A DNA stretch of 64,000 nucleotides, taken from the NCBI GenBank assembly GCA_004194705.1, contig SADC01000301.1, positions 1-64,000 of the forward strand, in the 5' to 3' direction. Positions within the stretch are counted from its first letter, which is position 1; each line of letters starts with the position of its first letter. The position numbers were made by a program, and so were the translations under genes. Shown here in pieces: positions 43,901 to 55,900 of this stretch. The stretch is from Ditylenchus dipsaci (lineage: Eukaryota; Nematoda; Chromadorea; Rhabditida; Anguinidae). The notes beneath the pieces are model-generated. The model worked only from the letters and a program-made list of their open reading frames with translations, was not told the DNA's origin and searched no databases.

Positions 43901-46900
43901 TGACGTTCTTCAGTGTGTGTTAGACTTCTATGGAACTGATGGTCAAGACACTGTGCAAGTTACAGCGTGGAATTGCCTTGCTGTGGTGCTTAACCATTTC
44001 CTTGACTCCGCTAAGGTAGGTGATAGATTCTTTCATAAGGAAAATCATTTTTTGTTTCAGGGTAGCTTCGTTCATTTGCAAAATATTAAAATGAGTCGGC
44101 CAGGATGCTTCACTATTTCAATGGCGTCTAAGTTTGAAGTCGTCAAAAACTCTGAAGGATTTGGTCCAGCGGCAAAAAGTTTAAGCGAGCTTATTGGTCA
44201 ACTTGGAACGAAGAAAGGTAGATTTTTAAAATTTGTATTCTTAGTAATTTTCCGTCTTAAGTTTCAATTCGACTCCAAATCATCACTGAGATAATCAACC
44301 TTCACGGTGGTCTTTTTTTCGGGATGGCGTCAGACGGCTTGCACAAGTGTCAGCTATTTTTCCAAACAAATCCAATGCAGGAATTGATGACGAAATTTAT
44401 GTGCGAGAAGCTACGGTTGACTGGACAGGTATTATAGACGATTTTGGTCGATATTTTGATATCAAGCTCAAATTAAGGCAACGTGTTGTCGATCACTTTA
44501 GTTTCATCGGATCACTTCACCATTGAGAGAGAGAATGTATTCCAAGAAGAGTTTGATGTCAATGATTTGGAATATCCATCAGAGGAAAAGAAAGACGCTT
44601 AGAAATTCGAAGAGCTTTCGTTGTTGAAAAATCAGTTAATTTTGTTTGTTTTTGTCATTTGTAATTGTTAGCTTATGCTGAAATATTCTTCTGTGAGATC
44701 CTGTTAAATTGTTGTTCTGTTATAATAAAGTTTCTTTAGCGACTGCATAAAAACTTCGAAATGTGTTTCTGAGTTCGTGCATGTTTTTGTGTTTCTTTGT
44801 TGAAAATATGCCAGTCTCTCTCTGCGAAGAAAGAATCCCTTCCGCAGGGCGAGCTAAAAGTATACTAGATCCGCCAGTTTCTAAACCGCATCGTTCGCAC
44901 TGAGCTTGGTAGGTTGCGCAAAGTTGAAAAAAGTATCGCAAAAAGAAGAAAGAGAACTTTGTTGTTATTGAAAATTTTTTTTGTGAAAATAAATGTTGTT
45001 TGTTTTAGATTAGACGAATTGGTTAGTTTAAAAAAGATTGGAGAATAAAAGATGCCTTCAAATTACAGTGTCTGTATCTTGGTGATATAATGAATATTTT
45101 GCAGAGCTGCTTATTGCGTTTGGATGATGTTTTTTGAGATATATAAGGAAATAATCAGTGTAAAAAGTAAAATCAAATACTGTGATATACTGTAAAGATA
45201 TCAGCGGAAAATGAAAACCTTCTCTCTCAAAAGTCGAGCAAGCGTATTTTTGTTTTCGTTTTTAAAAGCTTTGAAAATTGAAAATATTTTAAAAATGCTT
45301 CAAAACGAAAGCGGCCCGTAGGGCCGCCAAGCGCTAGTGTTTTCATAAAATACTCTGACAAAATTTGCACAACTCACCCTCGACTAGAAAGCAGTCGATC
45401 ACACGGACCAGGTACTCAAACGGCAAATACTTAAAGATCCAGGCGTTCCAGTGAGTGAAAATTTCTGCAAGTTTTACATCATCCACGGTTCCTGCTCTTC
45501 TTTTTAGCATGCTGTAGACTGAGCGCTAAATAAATACTGTATAACTGTTGATGACTTATCAATCTCCAAAATTGACAAAATGTACCATTTTAGAATTTTT
45601 TCAAAGCTAATGAAAATTGCCAGGCAAAAAGTAGTAAAGAAGCCGAGAAGAAGACAATAATTTTCCAACGAGCACCATTCAATCACATGCAAAAGTCGCT
45701 TCAGCACTCATGTAGTCTAAAAATCAATGGTTGAAATGTCTCCATCGAACTAAATGGGATGCCAAGAAGATAATAGAAAAAACTATAGTTCCCATGAAGA
45801 CTGTAGAAATAAAGAAAAACAGAGAAGTTTAAAACTCAAGCGGCATCAAGCTGAAAGCAATTTAATGGGCACGCAACTAGAGCAGCAGTAATGGAAAGAC
45901 AAGAATGTAATTAGATTATAAAATTGGAGAATAATTTATAATTTTAGTCACTTGTCAATTTTGGAGAAAGGGGAAAAATCAAATTTTTTTAAATTTCATT
46001 GATAATCTTGCAGTCAATTACCAACCTTATGTTTTTTAAGTAGGGACAACAAGGTGTGGCAGGAGGCGAAGACGGCCAGCTCAGAAGACAAAATAAAGGT
46101 GTTGCCTTGAGAGGTAGACAACAGCCTGCTGACACATGCGAAGGTCTCTTCGGCACTCATATAGTGCAGAAACATGGCACACAAGGGTATAGAATCTAAG
46201 ATTATAACAACAAAATATTGAAAACTGTGTAGTAACAACTTTTTATTTTTCAAATATATTTTTTCAGTTTGAACATCCAAGTTTTCCTTGTTGATTTTGT
46301 TTAAATCAAGAAACTTTTAAAACATCCAGTAGAAGCCAAGATGTGCTGCAAGACCGGAATTTTTAGATCAGCCAATTTTTTGTTTTATATCAAAATACAA
46401 ACTCCCTTTTTATTGTGTAGCACAAAAAAAAGATTACGAATTTTTTTTTAAAGAAGGGGTGAAAGCTGTTAAGGAGATGTGGTGCTCCTGGAATATAACA
46501 CCACCGCCCCCCCCCAAACGTTACTGGAATATAAACCAACCTCCCCCCCCCAATAATTTTTAGGCTTAGGAATTAGGCTTAGCCCTTAGGCTTCGGACCC
46601 TAGACATTAGGCTCTGGGACAACCGTACTAATTTCAGCATTTTTAAAAAGAAGTATGGTTTTTGGGGTACCTGAAAAACTATTTGGGGGGGGGGGCGGTA
46701 TATTCCAGTAGCTTTTTTGGGGTGGGGGGGGGGGGGGTTGGTATATTCCATATGTGCCGGACCAAAATGTGCCCGGAACTGAAATTTGTCCAGAATCAGC
46801 GGGGATAGTCTTTTTTCTTGAATTTTTTCTTGACGGCTGCTTTAGCATTCGATTTTTTTGTTTTAAGAAAAGAGATGGATAGGCGAGAAGATTCGAGCGA

Positions 46901-49900
46901 TATTAGTGACTCCAATGTTGGTGAAGAATTCCTATTTATGCTTACTGGTCCGATCACGTATGAACAATTTGGCGCTACCGGTGTATAAATTTAGTGTAAA
47001 AAGAAAGATGTCGAACATAGTTTTGTTGACTGCGGCCTACTGCGTAAAGAAACTCTGGTATGCAATCCTTTATGCATACAGAGTCACTTTCGAGTGATTC
47101 GTGTCTAAGTATGTGGGTGTGCTCATCTCAACCCAAGCAACCAAGTCCCCTGCGCCCGAAGGGGGCGCAGGGGACTTGGTTGGTTAGAGATGCGTGCACT
47201 CACTTACCTTACACATAATTCCGAGCAAGACTCTTGAATAACAATGCATTTAGAGGCTCTTTTTGCCCAGCTCCAGTGATCAAAACATGCCAAAACAGGC
47301 AAACGGTCGAAATTTAAAAATGCCCAAAACTCAATTTTTATTAACTAAAACTCAAAATAATGTTTTTTTTGAACTCCTGAGGCCATTTTAGGTCTATATA
47401 GGGTGTTTGGAAACACTTTTGGAAAAGTTGATTTGGGGGATTTATATCCAAGTGGGGTCAAAATTTCAGTTCCGGGCACATTTTGCCGCGGTCAATTTTG
47501 GTCCGGGCACATTTTAGCGCGGGCACATTTCGTCACGTACCGCCCCCTTGATTGTTGTTTTGTTAAGTTCATTGACTCGTTTGTTTGTTTTCTTTGCTTC
47601 CATGAACCTCACACCGTCTTTTTCGCATTATGCTTTTTAATGTTTAATAAAAACAAACAAAAATACACATTGCACTCTATTATTGTTATTATTGTTTTTT
47701 CTTTGTTTGTTTAATTCTCTTTAACGGATAAAAATAGGTTGTTACATCTCTAAAAATAGCCTTTTTATGAAAATCTGAGCAAAGCACCATAAATCAACAA
47801 ATTTTGAAGGACCAAATACGATGACTTAAATTATTGTGGAAAAAATGCTAGACTAAAAAATCCTAAAAGTGTCATTATTTTGTTTGCAGCTGGGAGCCCT
47901 GATCAAGCAAGTTTTCAGACTGATCCCTTGCACAGTTTGTAGTCCCACTGTGTTTTGCTTAGTTTTGTCTGTGTGAATCACTAAATCACTTAAAACCAGA
48001 AACATAACAGACCACTTGTGACTAGTCTGTTCACTTGAAAGTGTCTAAACTAAAACATCAGTATACTCAACCAGTGACATATATAACTTTCAAGACCAGC
48101 GAACCAACCAGCTTTGTCACATCTCAAGTTTCTCAACACTTTCTCAATAGCAATGAAAACGTGACCAGATCTTTTTCTTTTTGAAAAATAAATGAAGAAA
48201 AACAAAAAAAAAACGATTAAAGAAATGATCGCAAAAATTTCGTATAGCTGGCTTGAAAACATATTTGTTCAAATTTTAGACAAGAGTACATCTCTTTATG
48301 TTGCCTGGGTACTAAATTTCATTTTTAGGGTATCTGGATACCCTATAAGTTTGGTTTTAACTTTGTCCGCCAACACAAAAGTCAAATTTTGCTGATTTGA
48401 AAGTATTTCACTATTTTTAGTTGCAGATTTAGCTTAAATAGAGCTTTAAAAGTTGAGCAAAATGATGTATTAATGCATAATTATGACGGAAATTCTCTAA
48501 TAAGTATACCGTATTTTTTCTAATAGAAGCCCCGTCTCTAATAGAAGCCCCTCCCTCAATTTGAGGTTCTGTATCTCAGAGCACAGTTAATATTTTGCAA
48601 AGCTGATAATTGCATTTTCTTAACTCCCACGAGCTCTACTGGTTCCGCTTTCCGGATTTTGGATGAGGACCCAAAAATCTCGAAATCGACTTAAAATTTC
48701 CCTGATTTTTGGGTGATCGAAAAATAGAAGCCCCGAAGCTTCTATTAGAGGAAATACGGTAAGTACATACATTAAAAAAGTGAAATTTAATTTCCGCTGA
48801 AAAATAATTAATTTTGAACCTTCACTAAAACTACGAAAACCTTTTCAATATTTCTTGTCCCGAGTGGATTTTGAAAATTTACAGTAAGTTTAGAATTTTA
48901 ACAGCAGTTTCATAAGTGAATAGACCATGCTGATCACCAATCTCACGTCAAAATTGAATATTTGTAAGTTTAAAATACTTTTTACGTCAATTTTTTTTAA
49001 AATGTTCTCATACTTGTTAGGAAATTTTCCCCATCAATTTTACGACTGTCTTTTATGCATAAATGCATCGTTTCGCTCAGCTTTTATAAAGCGCTCACTA
49101 CATCTGCAATAAAAAATAAGGAAATAATAGCACAGCAGCAGTCAACCCTAAAAGCTTCCGAAAATGGATACTTTAAAAGTGCTAACTTTTACTATTTTTG
49201 ATTATTTAGTCCTCATTAATGTATTTGGTATGTTATATATTAAATAAAAGCGTACTCTCTGCTTATGATCAGACAATTTTAAGGTTAAGGCGTGACTGAG
49301 ATATAGCCGGCCAAAATTTTGTAAAAAAAAATTAAAAAACCCCAATTTTTTTAAATGCATTTTCTCGAAATTTTCTAAAATTTTTCTCTTTTCAGCATTA
49401 AAAACTGCACTAAAATTGACCAACGTAACAATTAGCCGTTCACGTGTTAAAAAAATTTCCGGTTAGACTCTCACTAGCACCATTCGGTTTTTCTAAGACA
49501 TTTGCAAAATTTGGCGAATAATTTTGGCGACAATAAAAATGTTCAAAAAGATTGTTGCACCGATTGCTCTCTTTTGTCCAACCAATCGAACAAAAAATAC
49601 GGTTTCGAATGTTAGCTTAAAATCTCGTCATTATTTGACTCTTTTTTGACTTTTACTAATACCAAAGCTACTTGTCAAAAAAAAATGACAAAAGAATAGG
49701 TGCAATTTATTTTCTTACTTAAATCAACCATATGTTTACTTAGACACTTTGATTTTAGGGAGCAGTTTTAAGCTTTGCTTGCCAGCATATAAAATTCGCT
49801 TTAATGTAAATGGACTGAGTAAACACTGATACACACTTAGGGCTGATCTTTGGTATGACTTTTTGCTGAGAAAGTAATATAAATATGAAAATATTTTCTT

Positions 49901-52900
49901 AATCAAAAGAAATAATTGATAAAAAAGAGGATTATAAGCTTAAAAACTACATTGCATGTGCCCTCTTAAAATCCTGTTAAATGTCAATCAGATTAAAACA
50001 TCAGGCGCTTAATTGCAACCGATTTGTCATTTGGTTTGCAGACTCCGAAAAATGCTACAAAATTATGATTTTTGTTTTTCTCAACTCATACCGTATAACC
50101 TCTGGTTGGTATGGAAAAGTATAATAAAATCCAGAGTTATTAGGATTAACAAACAACAATCGAAAAGTGATTTTCAAAGGTTGGTTCTAAAACTGTTAAA
50201 TAAAATTACGAAACTTGCAAAAAACCAAGGACTATTTTTTAGCTGTGTGTCCTTTCACAGCTAAGATTTTCAAATATTAAATTTTTTGTTATTTTATATA
50301 TTAAACAAGACCAAAAATAAACCAACCGGAACAAAACGGATTTCAGGCCTGACACACTCGATGACAATAAGAAGTCTTTGTAGGGTTACAGCACCTTCTT
50401 CTTTCAAACCATGGTCAGCCACAACTATGCCATCTAGGGACAAGAAGGAGGGTCTTAGAGTTTTCACTGAAAATATTTAGCAACTGTAAAAAAAGGTGTA
50501 CAAAGTTATATTTGATTTTATTTCGGGAAACACCTTTTTGTCTTTAAAAAAATTTGAGGCAACAGTTCTCTGTTTGCTTGCAATCTTATTATTATTTTTA
50601 CATGTAAGAAGAAGAATGCTATACTTTTGATCAGTGAATAAGATAGGAAGACAATACAATTTGAGTCACTCCAAAACGTTGGAATTAAACATTTTGGTAA
50701 ATGTCTGAATGATCAAGATGTTTCAACAAACACATTTTTCATCGTATTTTTCCATAATTTATGCGGAAATTTACAATGTTTCAATGGACAGAATTTTCAA
50801 AAAATTAAATTTTTTCACAGAATTCGATCATTAGGGACAAAAATATTAATAAATAATGGAACTTTCTCTGTCTTTGAAAAGTTTGTATTAATCTATTAAA
50901 AGGTACCTCCACTCCTAGTGAGATCCTCCAGTTGTTGCAAATAGACGGACTTGTTGGATTCAAAGTCCTTGGTGTGGCAAAGAACTCGCCATAGGTCGGC
51001 ACGGATCTAAAAAAAGTGTCATTTATTGACTATTAATCCTATGTAAAAGAAAATTAGGGTGGCCAGACAAAACTGGTAAAACAGCGATTGGGTACACATT
51101 GTGGTTGGGTACAGCGGTTGGGTACAATTGTGATTGGGTACAGCGGTTGGGTACAATTGCGGTTGGGTACAGCGATTGGGTACAGTTTAAAATTAGTTTT
51201 CAATTTATTTAGTCCCACCGCATGTTTTTTGAAATTTTTTCACTTAGGCTTAGCCTTAGGTGCAAGGTAAACCAGTGCTCGATAGGACCGTTACCACGCA
51301 TTTGGGCACATCGCATTTGGGCACCCGCATTTGGGCCCCGATTTTAAAATTCTATATTTTTAAATTATAAATTGAAATTTGTCAATTTTTCGGGCCACGG
51401 ACGTTTGACCTTAAGCCGCTTCGTTGACACGCATTTGGGCCGCATCCCATACCATGTACCCCAAAGGGTCAGCCCTTATCCCGTACCATGTACCCCAAAG
51501 GGTCAGCCCTTATCCCGGACCATGTACCCCCAAAGGGGCTTCCTATTGAATTAGGTTGCCTGCCGAAGGCAGGCAGGTAAAAAATCTAGAAAAGTCAAAA
51601 TTTTCGATGGAAAGTATTCGGACCTGAAATGAATACAAATTTTATTATAAAACAGTAACATATTGATACATTTCAAAAATTGATACATTTTTTTACATTC
51701 CAAATGCGGGTGCCCAAATGCGTGGTAACGGTCCTATCGAGCACTGGTCTACCTTGCACCTAAGGCTAAGCCTAAGTGAAAAAATTTCAAAAAACATGCG
51801 GTGGGACTAAATAAATTGAAAACTAATTTTTAAACTGTACCCAATCGCTGTGCAGTCGACAAAACTAATACAGTCAAGTCTCGAAAGTATCTTTGAAAAG
51901 TCAAGTCCACGACGGTGCAACTTTGAAGATCATGTGAGTTGTCTATGGCCGGTCTGATACAAAAACTTGCAATCTTTTTTCAGGAAATATTAAAAATATG
52001 TAAAAACTTGATGGAACTTCTCTTGAATAATCTCGATGCAGTTATTTGGCTAAAGCTTTACATTTGCTCAGGAATAACTATGAAATCAGAAGGTTCGCCA
52101 TTTTTTAAAGTAGACTGACCTAAGACAATTAACAAAAACCGTCCTAAGTTGAGAAAAAACGGCGTCACAACTTTTTCGGAGTATCGTTATATCGAGAATT
52201 GACTATTATTTCAAAAAAATTGATTTCCAAATACCGGGCTGTTTGTAATAGAGGCCCCCTTTGACTAAGATTTCAGACCTAAGGCCATTTTTAATTGACA
52301 CTTTCAATATTCGGCGAGGGGCGGGGGTTGAAAACTAGAAGCTTCAGGGCTTTTGTTAGAAGAATAACGGTATATTTTTTATTCAATTCATCAGTCCAAA
52401 TCCATTAGAATTCAAGGTTAAATTTTGACTGGTGACTTGGAAATTTAACAGATTTGAACAGAAAAATGGCTGTATTTTCCCGAAAAAATCTAAAAACTAA
52501 GATTACGGCAAAAATTTGATAAAAAAACTAACCTCGTGTGAAACTGGCCAATCATTGTGGCGAACAAACTTCTTCACCTGGAAAACATCAGTCAAAATCT
52601 TAACTTGGGTCATAAGTCCGGTCACAAGACATAAGAAAAGTACATTGTCCAACACTTATTTAAGTACATATGCAGCTTCCAGGCATTTTGTGTATGTGAT
52701 TATGTGTGGCGCGAACATTTCCCCGGACCCGATTAAATTTTATCAACGGTGGTTGCAAATTCGTCAGTTGTATGTAGTTCGATCCAAATAATGTGTTTTG
52801 TTGCAAACGCTCTGTGGTAATTTCAGGGTGCGGCCGGAAACTGCATCGACACTTGAATAAGTTAACGGGCAAAGTTTTTCAGTGCTGCAAAAAGACTTTT

Positions 52901-55900
52901 TCGCTGCAAAAGGACTTCTTTTGCTGCAAAAATACTTTTGTTTGCTGCAAATATTTTTGCTCCACATGCATTCTTCGCAAGACTTTTTATTGGAAATATC
53001 GGTCCTTTATGATAACGGGGGGGGGGGGGTGTTAGCCTTGGTCCCCCTGTTGTTTTTTAAGACTTTTTAGTAATAAGGCTCAGGCAAGGATAGGCTAGCG
53101 TATGTAAGGACAGACTCAAACGTATTTTAGACTCATGTTTGAGTCCGTCCTAGCAAACGCTGACCTACCCTTGCCTAAGCTTAATCCTAAAAATCACAAT
53201 AAATTTAATAACAGGGAGGACCAAGGCAAAAAACCCTGTCATTATCATATAGGGCCGAAATATCAATTATTATTATACATATTTTGCAGTCAATTTGTCC
53301 ACAAATTTTTTTATTATTTTTTAGGAAAGAATAAAGCATGCTATTCAACCCGCAATTGTGGACTCTAACGGTTTGTTAAGACCGAAATCTTGTTTTGACT
53401 AACTAGAATCTCAATACCCTGAGTGGGTACCCATAGTCGACCTTAAAGTTAAAAGGCGGGAATATACCGCCGCGCTTCTGTGCCTTTATGGTTAAACCTC
53501 TTACGATAATTTTTCGAACTAGGGTTTTTTTAGTCGCTATTGTTGCCAAAAAAATTCGAATTCATTCCACTTCATAATTCATTAAAAAGAAAGTACCCCA
53601 ACCAGCAGAATGGGGCCCGAACTACGTGGATACTTCACAGCCACCGAAATGGGGCCCACATCACGTAGGTACTTCCGAACCGCCAGGGCGGGTCGTAAAC
53701 TACGTCATACCCCACAGCCACCAGAAAATACGCGAACCACGTGGATACCCCGAACTACCACAATTAGCATGACATTTGCAGCAAATAAAAGTATTTTTGC
53801 AGCAAAAAAATCTTCTTGTAGCACGAAGAGTATTTTTGGCTCCAAAGAAGTATTTTCGTTGTAGAAAAATTTGCGGCAAAAAGGTCTTCTAGGAGCAAAA
53901 AAAGTGTTTTTGGAGCACAGAAAAGCTTTGCCCAAAGTTGACTATAGCAGTTGCAATTTGCAACTACTGCTTCATGTGACTTTGTCAGTTACATATTTTT
54001 CCCAGATTGTCAGAAATATTTGTGAAGCACCTAAAGCAGCCAACAATTTTGTAGTGGGTTCCAAAACATTTTCAGATTTTCGCCTAGTTTTGAAATATTT
54101 CCAGTGAGTTTCATCTGTATGAAACTTACTGGATACGATTTATGAAAACATATATTTATTGAAGAACGGTGACTGATATTAGCAACCACTTCCCTATTTT
54201 TCTTTTTGATCGGTTTTTTGTGGAGCTCTTTTCTCTACCTGATTGTACTTTATGTTAAATTGATCGCTCCCAGATTCACAAATAAGTCAGCATGCACTTC
54301 CCGAACTCCCATCAATGAAAGCTTTTCAAAATCCTACATTCTCAACATCCTGTCGATGTTGTCCGGCTAATTGTTCAAGACTTGAAATAGTCTCGTCTTT
54401 ATTGTCCTCCTCTTCCTGTCTTAGCTGCATAGTCAACTGAACCAGTTTCTTAACAGATCTTAGCCAAGCTGGGTAATCCACACTCTTAGCTATGCTTATA
54501 CTCTCAGGCTGGATGCTCATGGATCGCTGTCGAATCATTCTAGCCTTCTGCAAACTGCCTGGATCTTCTACAGAAGATTCAGTGGATGAGCATGATGATA
54601 GGGAAGCACAGCTGAAGCCAGAGTCAACAGAGTCTGAGCGAACATTGCCATAGTTGGCCATCAGTCCAGCTTTTTTGGCTTTGCGCATAGCCTTAGACTT
54701 GGAGAATGTGGGTATGTCTAAAGGGCTGTCTTCTCTAGCTTTGTTGTCTGCTTCCTCCTGTTTTTGCTCCAAAGTGAGAACTTTTAAAGCACTAGTGTAA
54801 TCAGGATTGTCTGATCCTGGGTACAAGGACATTGAGCGTCTTTGGTAGGGCAAACTAGAATCATTTGGGTAAGTCAATAGGTCTCGTGGGTAGTTTGACA
54901 TTGTAGACAGACGTTAGTGGGTGAAAAATTTTAACGTGGATCCAAAATTTGAAATGACGTAGTATTATGTAGTCTTAGTAGGTATAAATCAAGAAAGCCC
55001 CATTTTCAATTTCGACTAACTAAAGCACGATGCAAAACTATTTGTTTTGACAAATAATCGAGTATTTTTGATCACAAAATTCTGTTAGTTTTGACTGAGG
55101 AATGTAACTATGAATCAGAATACCATAGGCGTACACAGGATTGCAAAAATTTTCCTGGTGGGAGGGGCTACAAGGGCTGAAAAGGCTAAAAAATTCTGAC
55201 AGGACCATCCTTATTAACAAATTCTAACGGCAAGGCCTAAAGCTCGACTAATCCCATCCTGTGAACGCCAGTGATAATTACCCGAAAAATTCGAAAATTG
55301 AGTTTAAAGGTGGCTGATCCTAGACTTGAACCATTTTTGAGCATAATGACAGCTACATATCTAGACTCGAATGTATCTAGGCGACCACCAATAAACTTTT
55401 AATAAAAAAGTAGTTTTTCTGATTATTATAGCGCAATCTCCTCACCCAGCTTGAGCTTAAAATGTCGAAAAAATAGCTGAAGCTGAGTTTCCTAGATCAT
55501 TTTCGATCACAAAATTTTTTAAATGTTGCGGGTTGGCTCGAAAAATGTGAAACCTATCACAAGAATAATTTACATACCCAGTATAACTTCTCTTTCCGGG
55601 TTTCCTGCCAGCGAATCCACATAAACCTCATCTTCGTCAATGGATCCGATCTGAGTGACTGTCTCAGTCTCATCCTCCGCAATCTCTTCTACCACTCCAA
55701 AAGACACAGAATTTCTTCTTTTAGCAAAGTTTTGACTTCTACTAAAGCCTTCAGATCCCAAACCAGCTGAGCTCAAGCACCTAGATTGGCCTCTGGCCAC
55801 TCTTCTCTGAAACATTGCCTCCTCTTCTGGTGATAGCAAATCTGACTCTATGGGCTGTTTTTGAAAACAAGAAAAATCAGACGAGCAAGCTCCACCAATG

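Larger units (their letters stand above)
41280..45337 (+). mobile_element. Helitron carrying an RPA-like gene, inserted in a TBC1D24 intron
   Basis: The 5' end TCCTATATACTAAAAGAGAG then TTTGTGTCCGTCCGTCCG is a typical Helitron start (TC, after A at 41279). The 3' end has a hairpin GCGGCCC-GTA-GGGCCGC (45311-45327), then CAAGCG and CTAG (45334-45337), followed by T at 45338. Insertion between A and T with no target duplication fits Helitron chemistry. The interior holds a multi-exon RPA-like gene and two 180-bp direct duplicates. No Rep or helicase exons were seen, so it appears non-autonomous. Confidence 0.85.
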
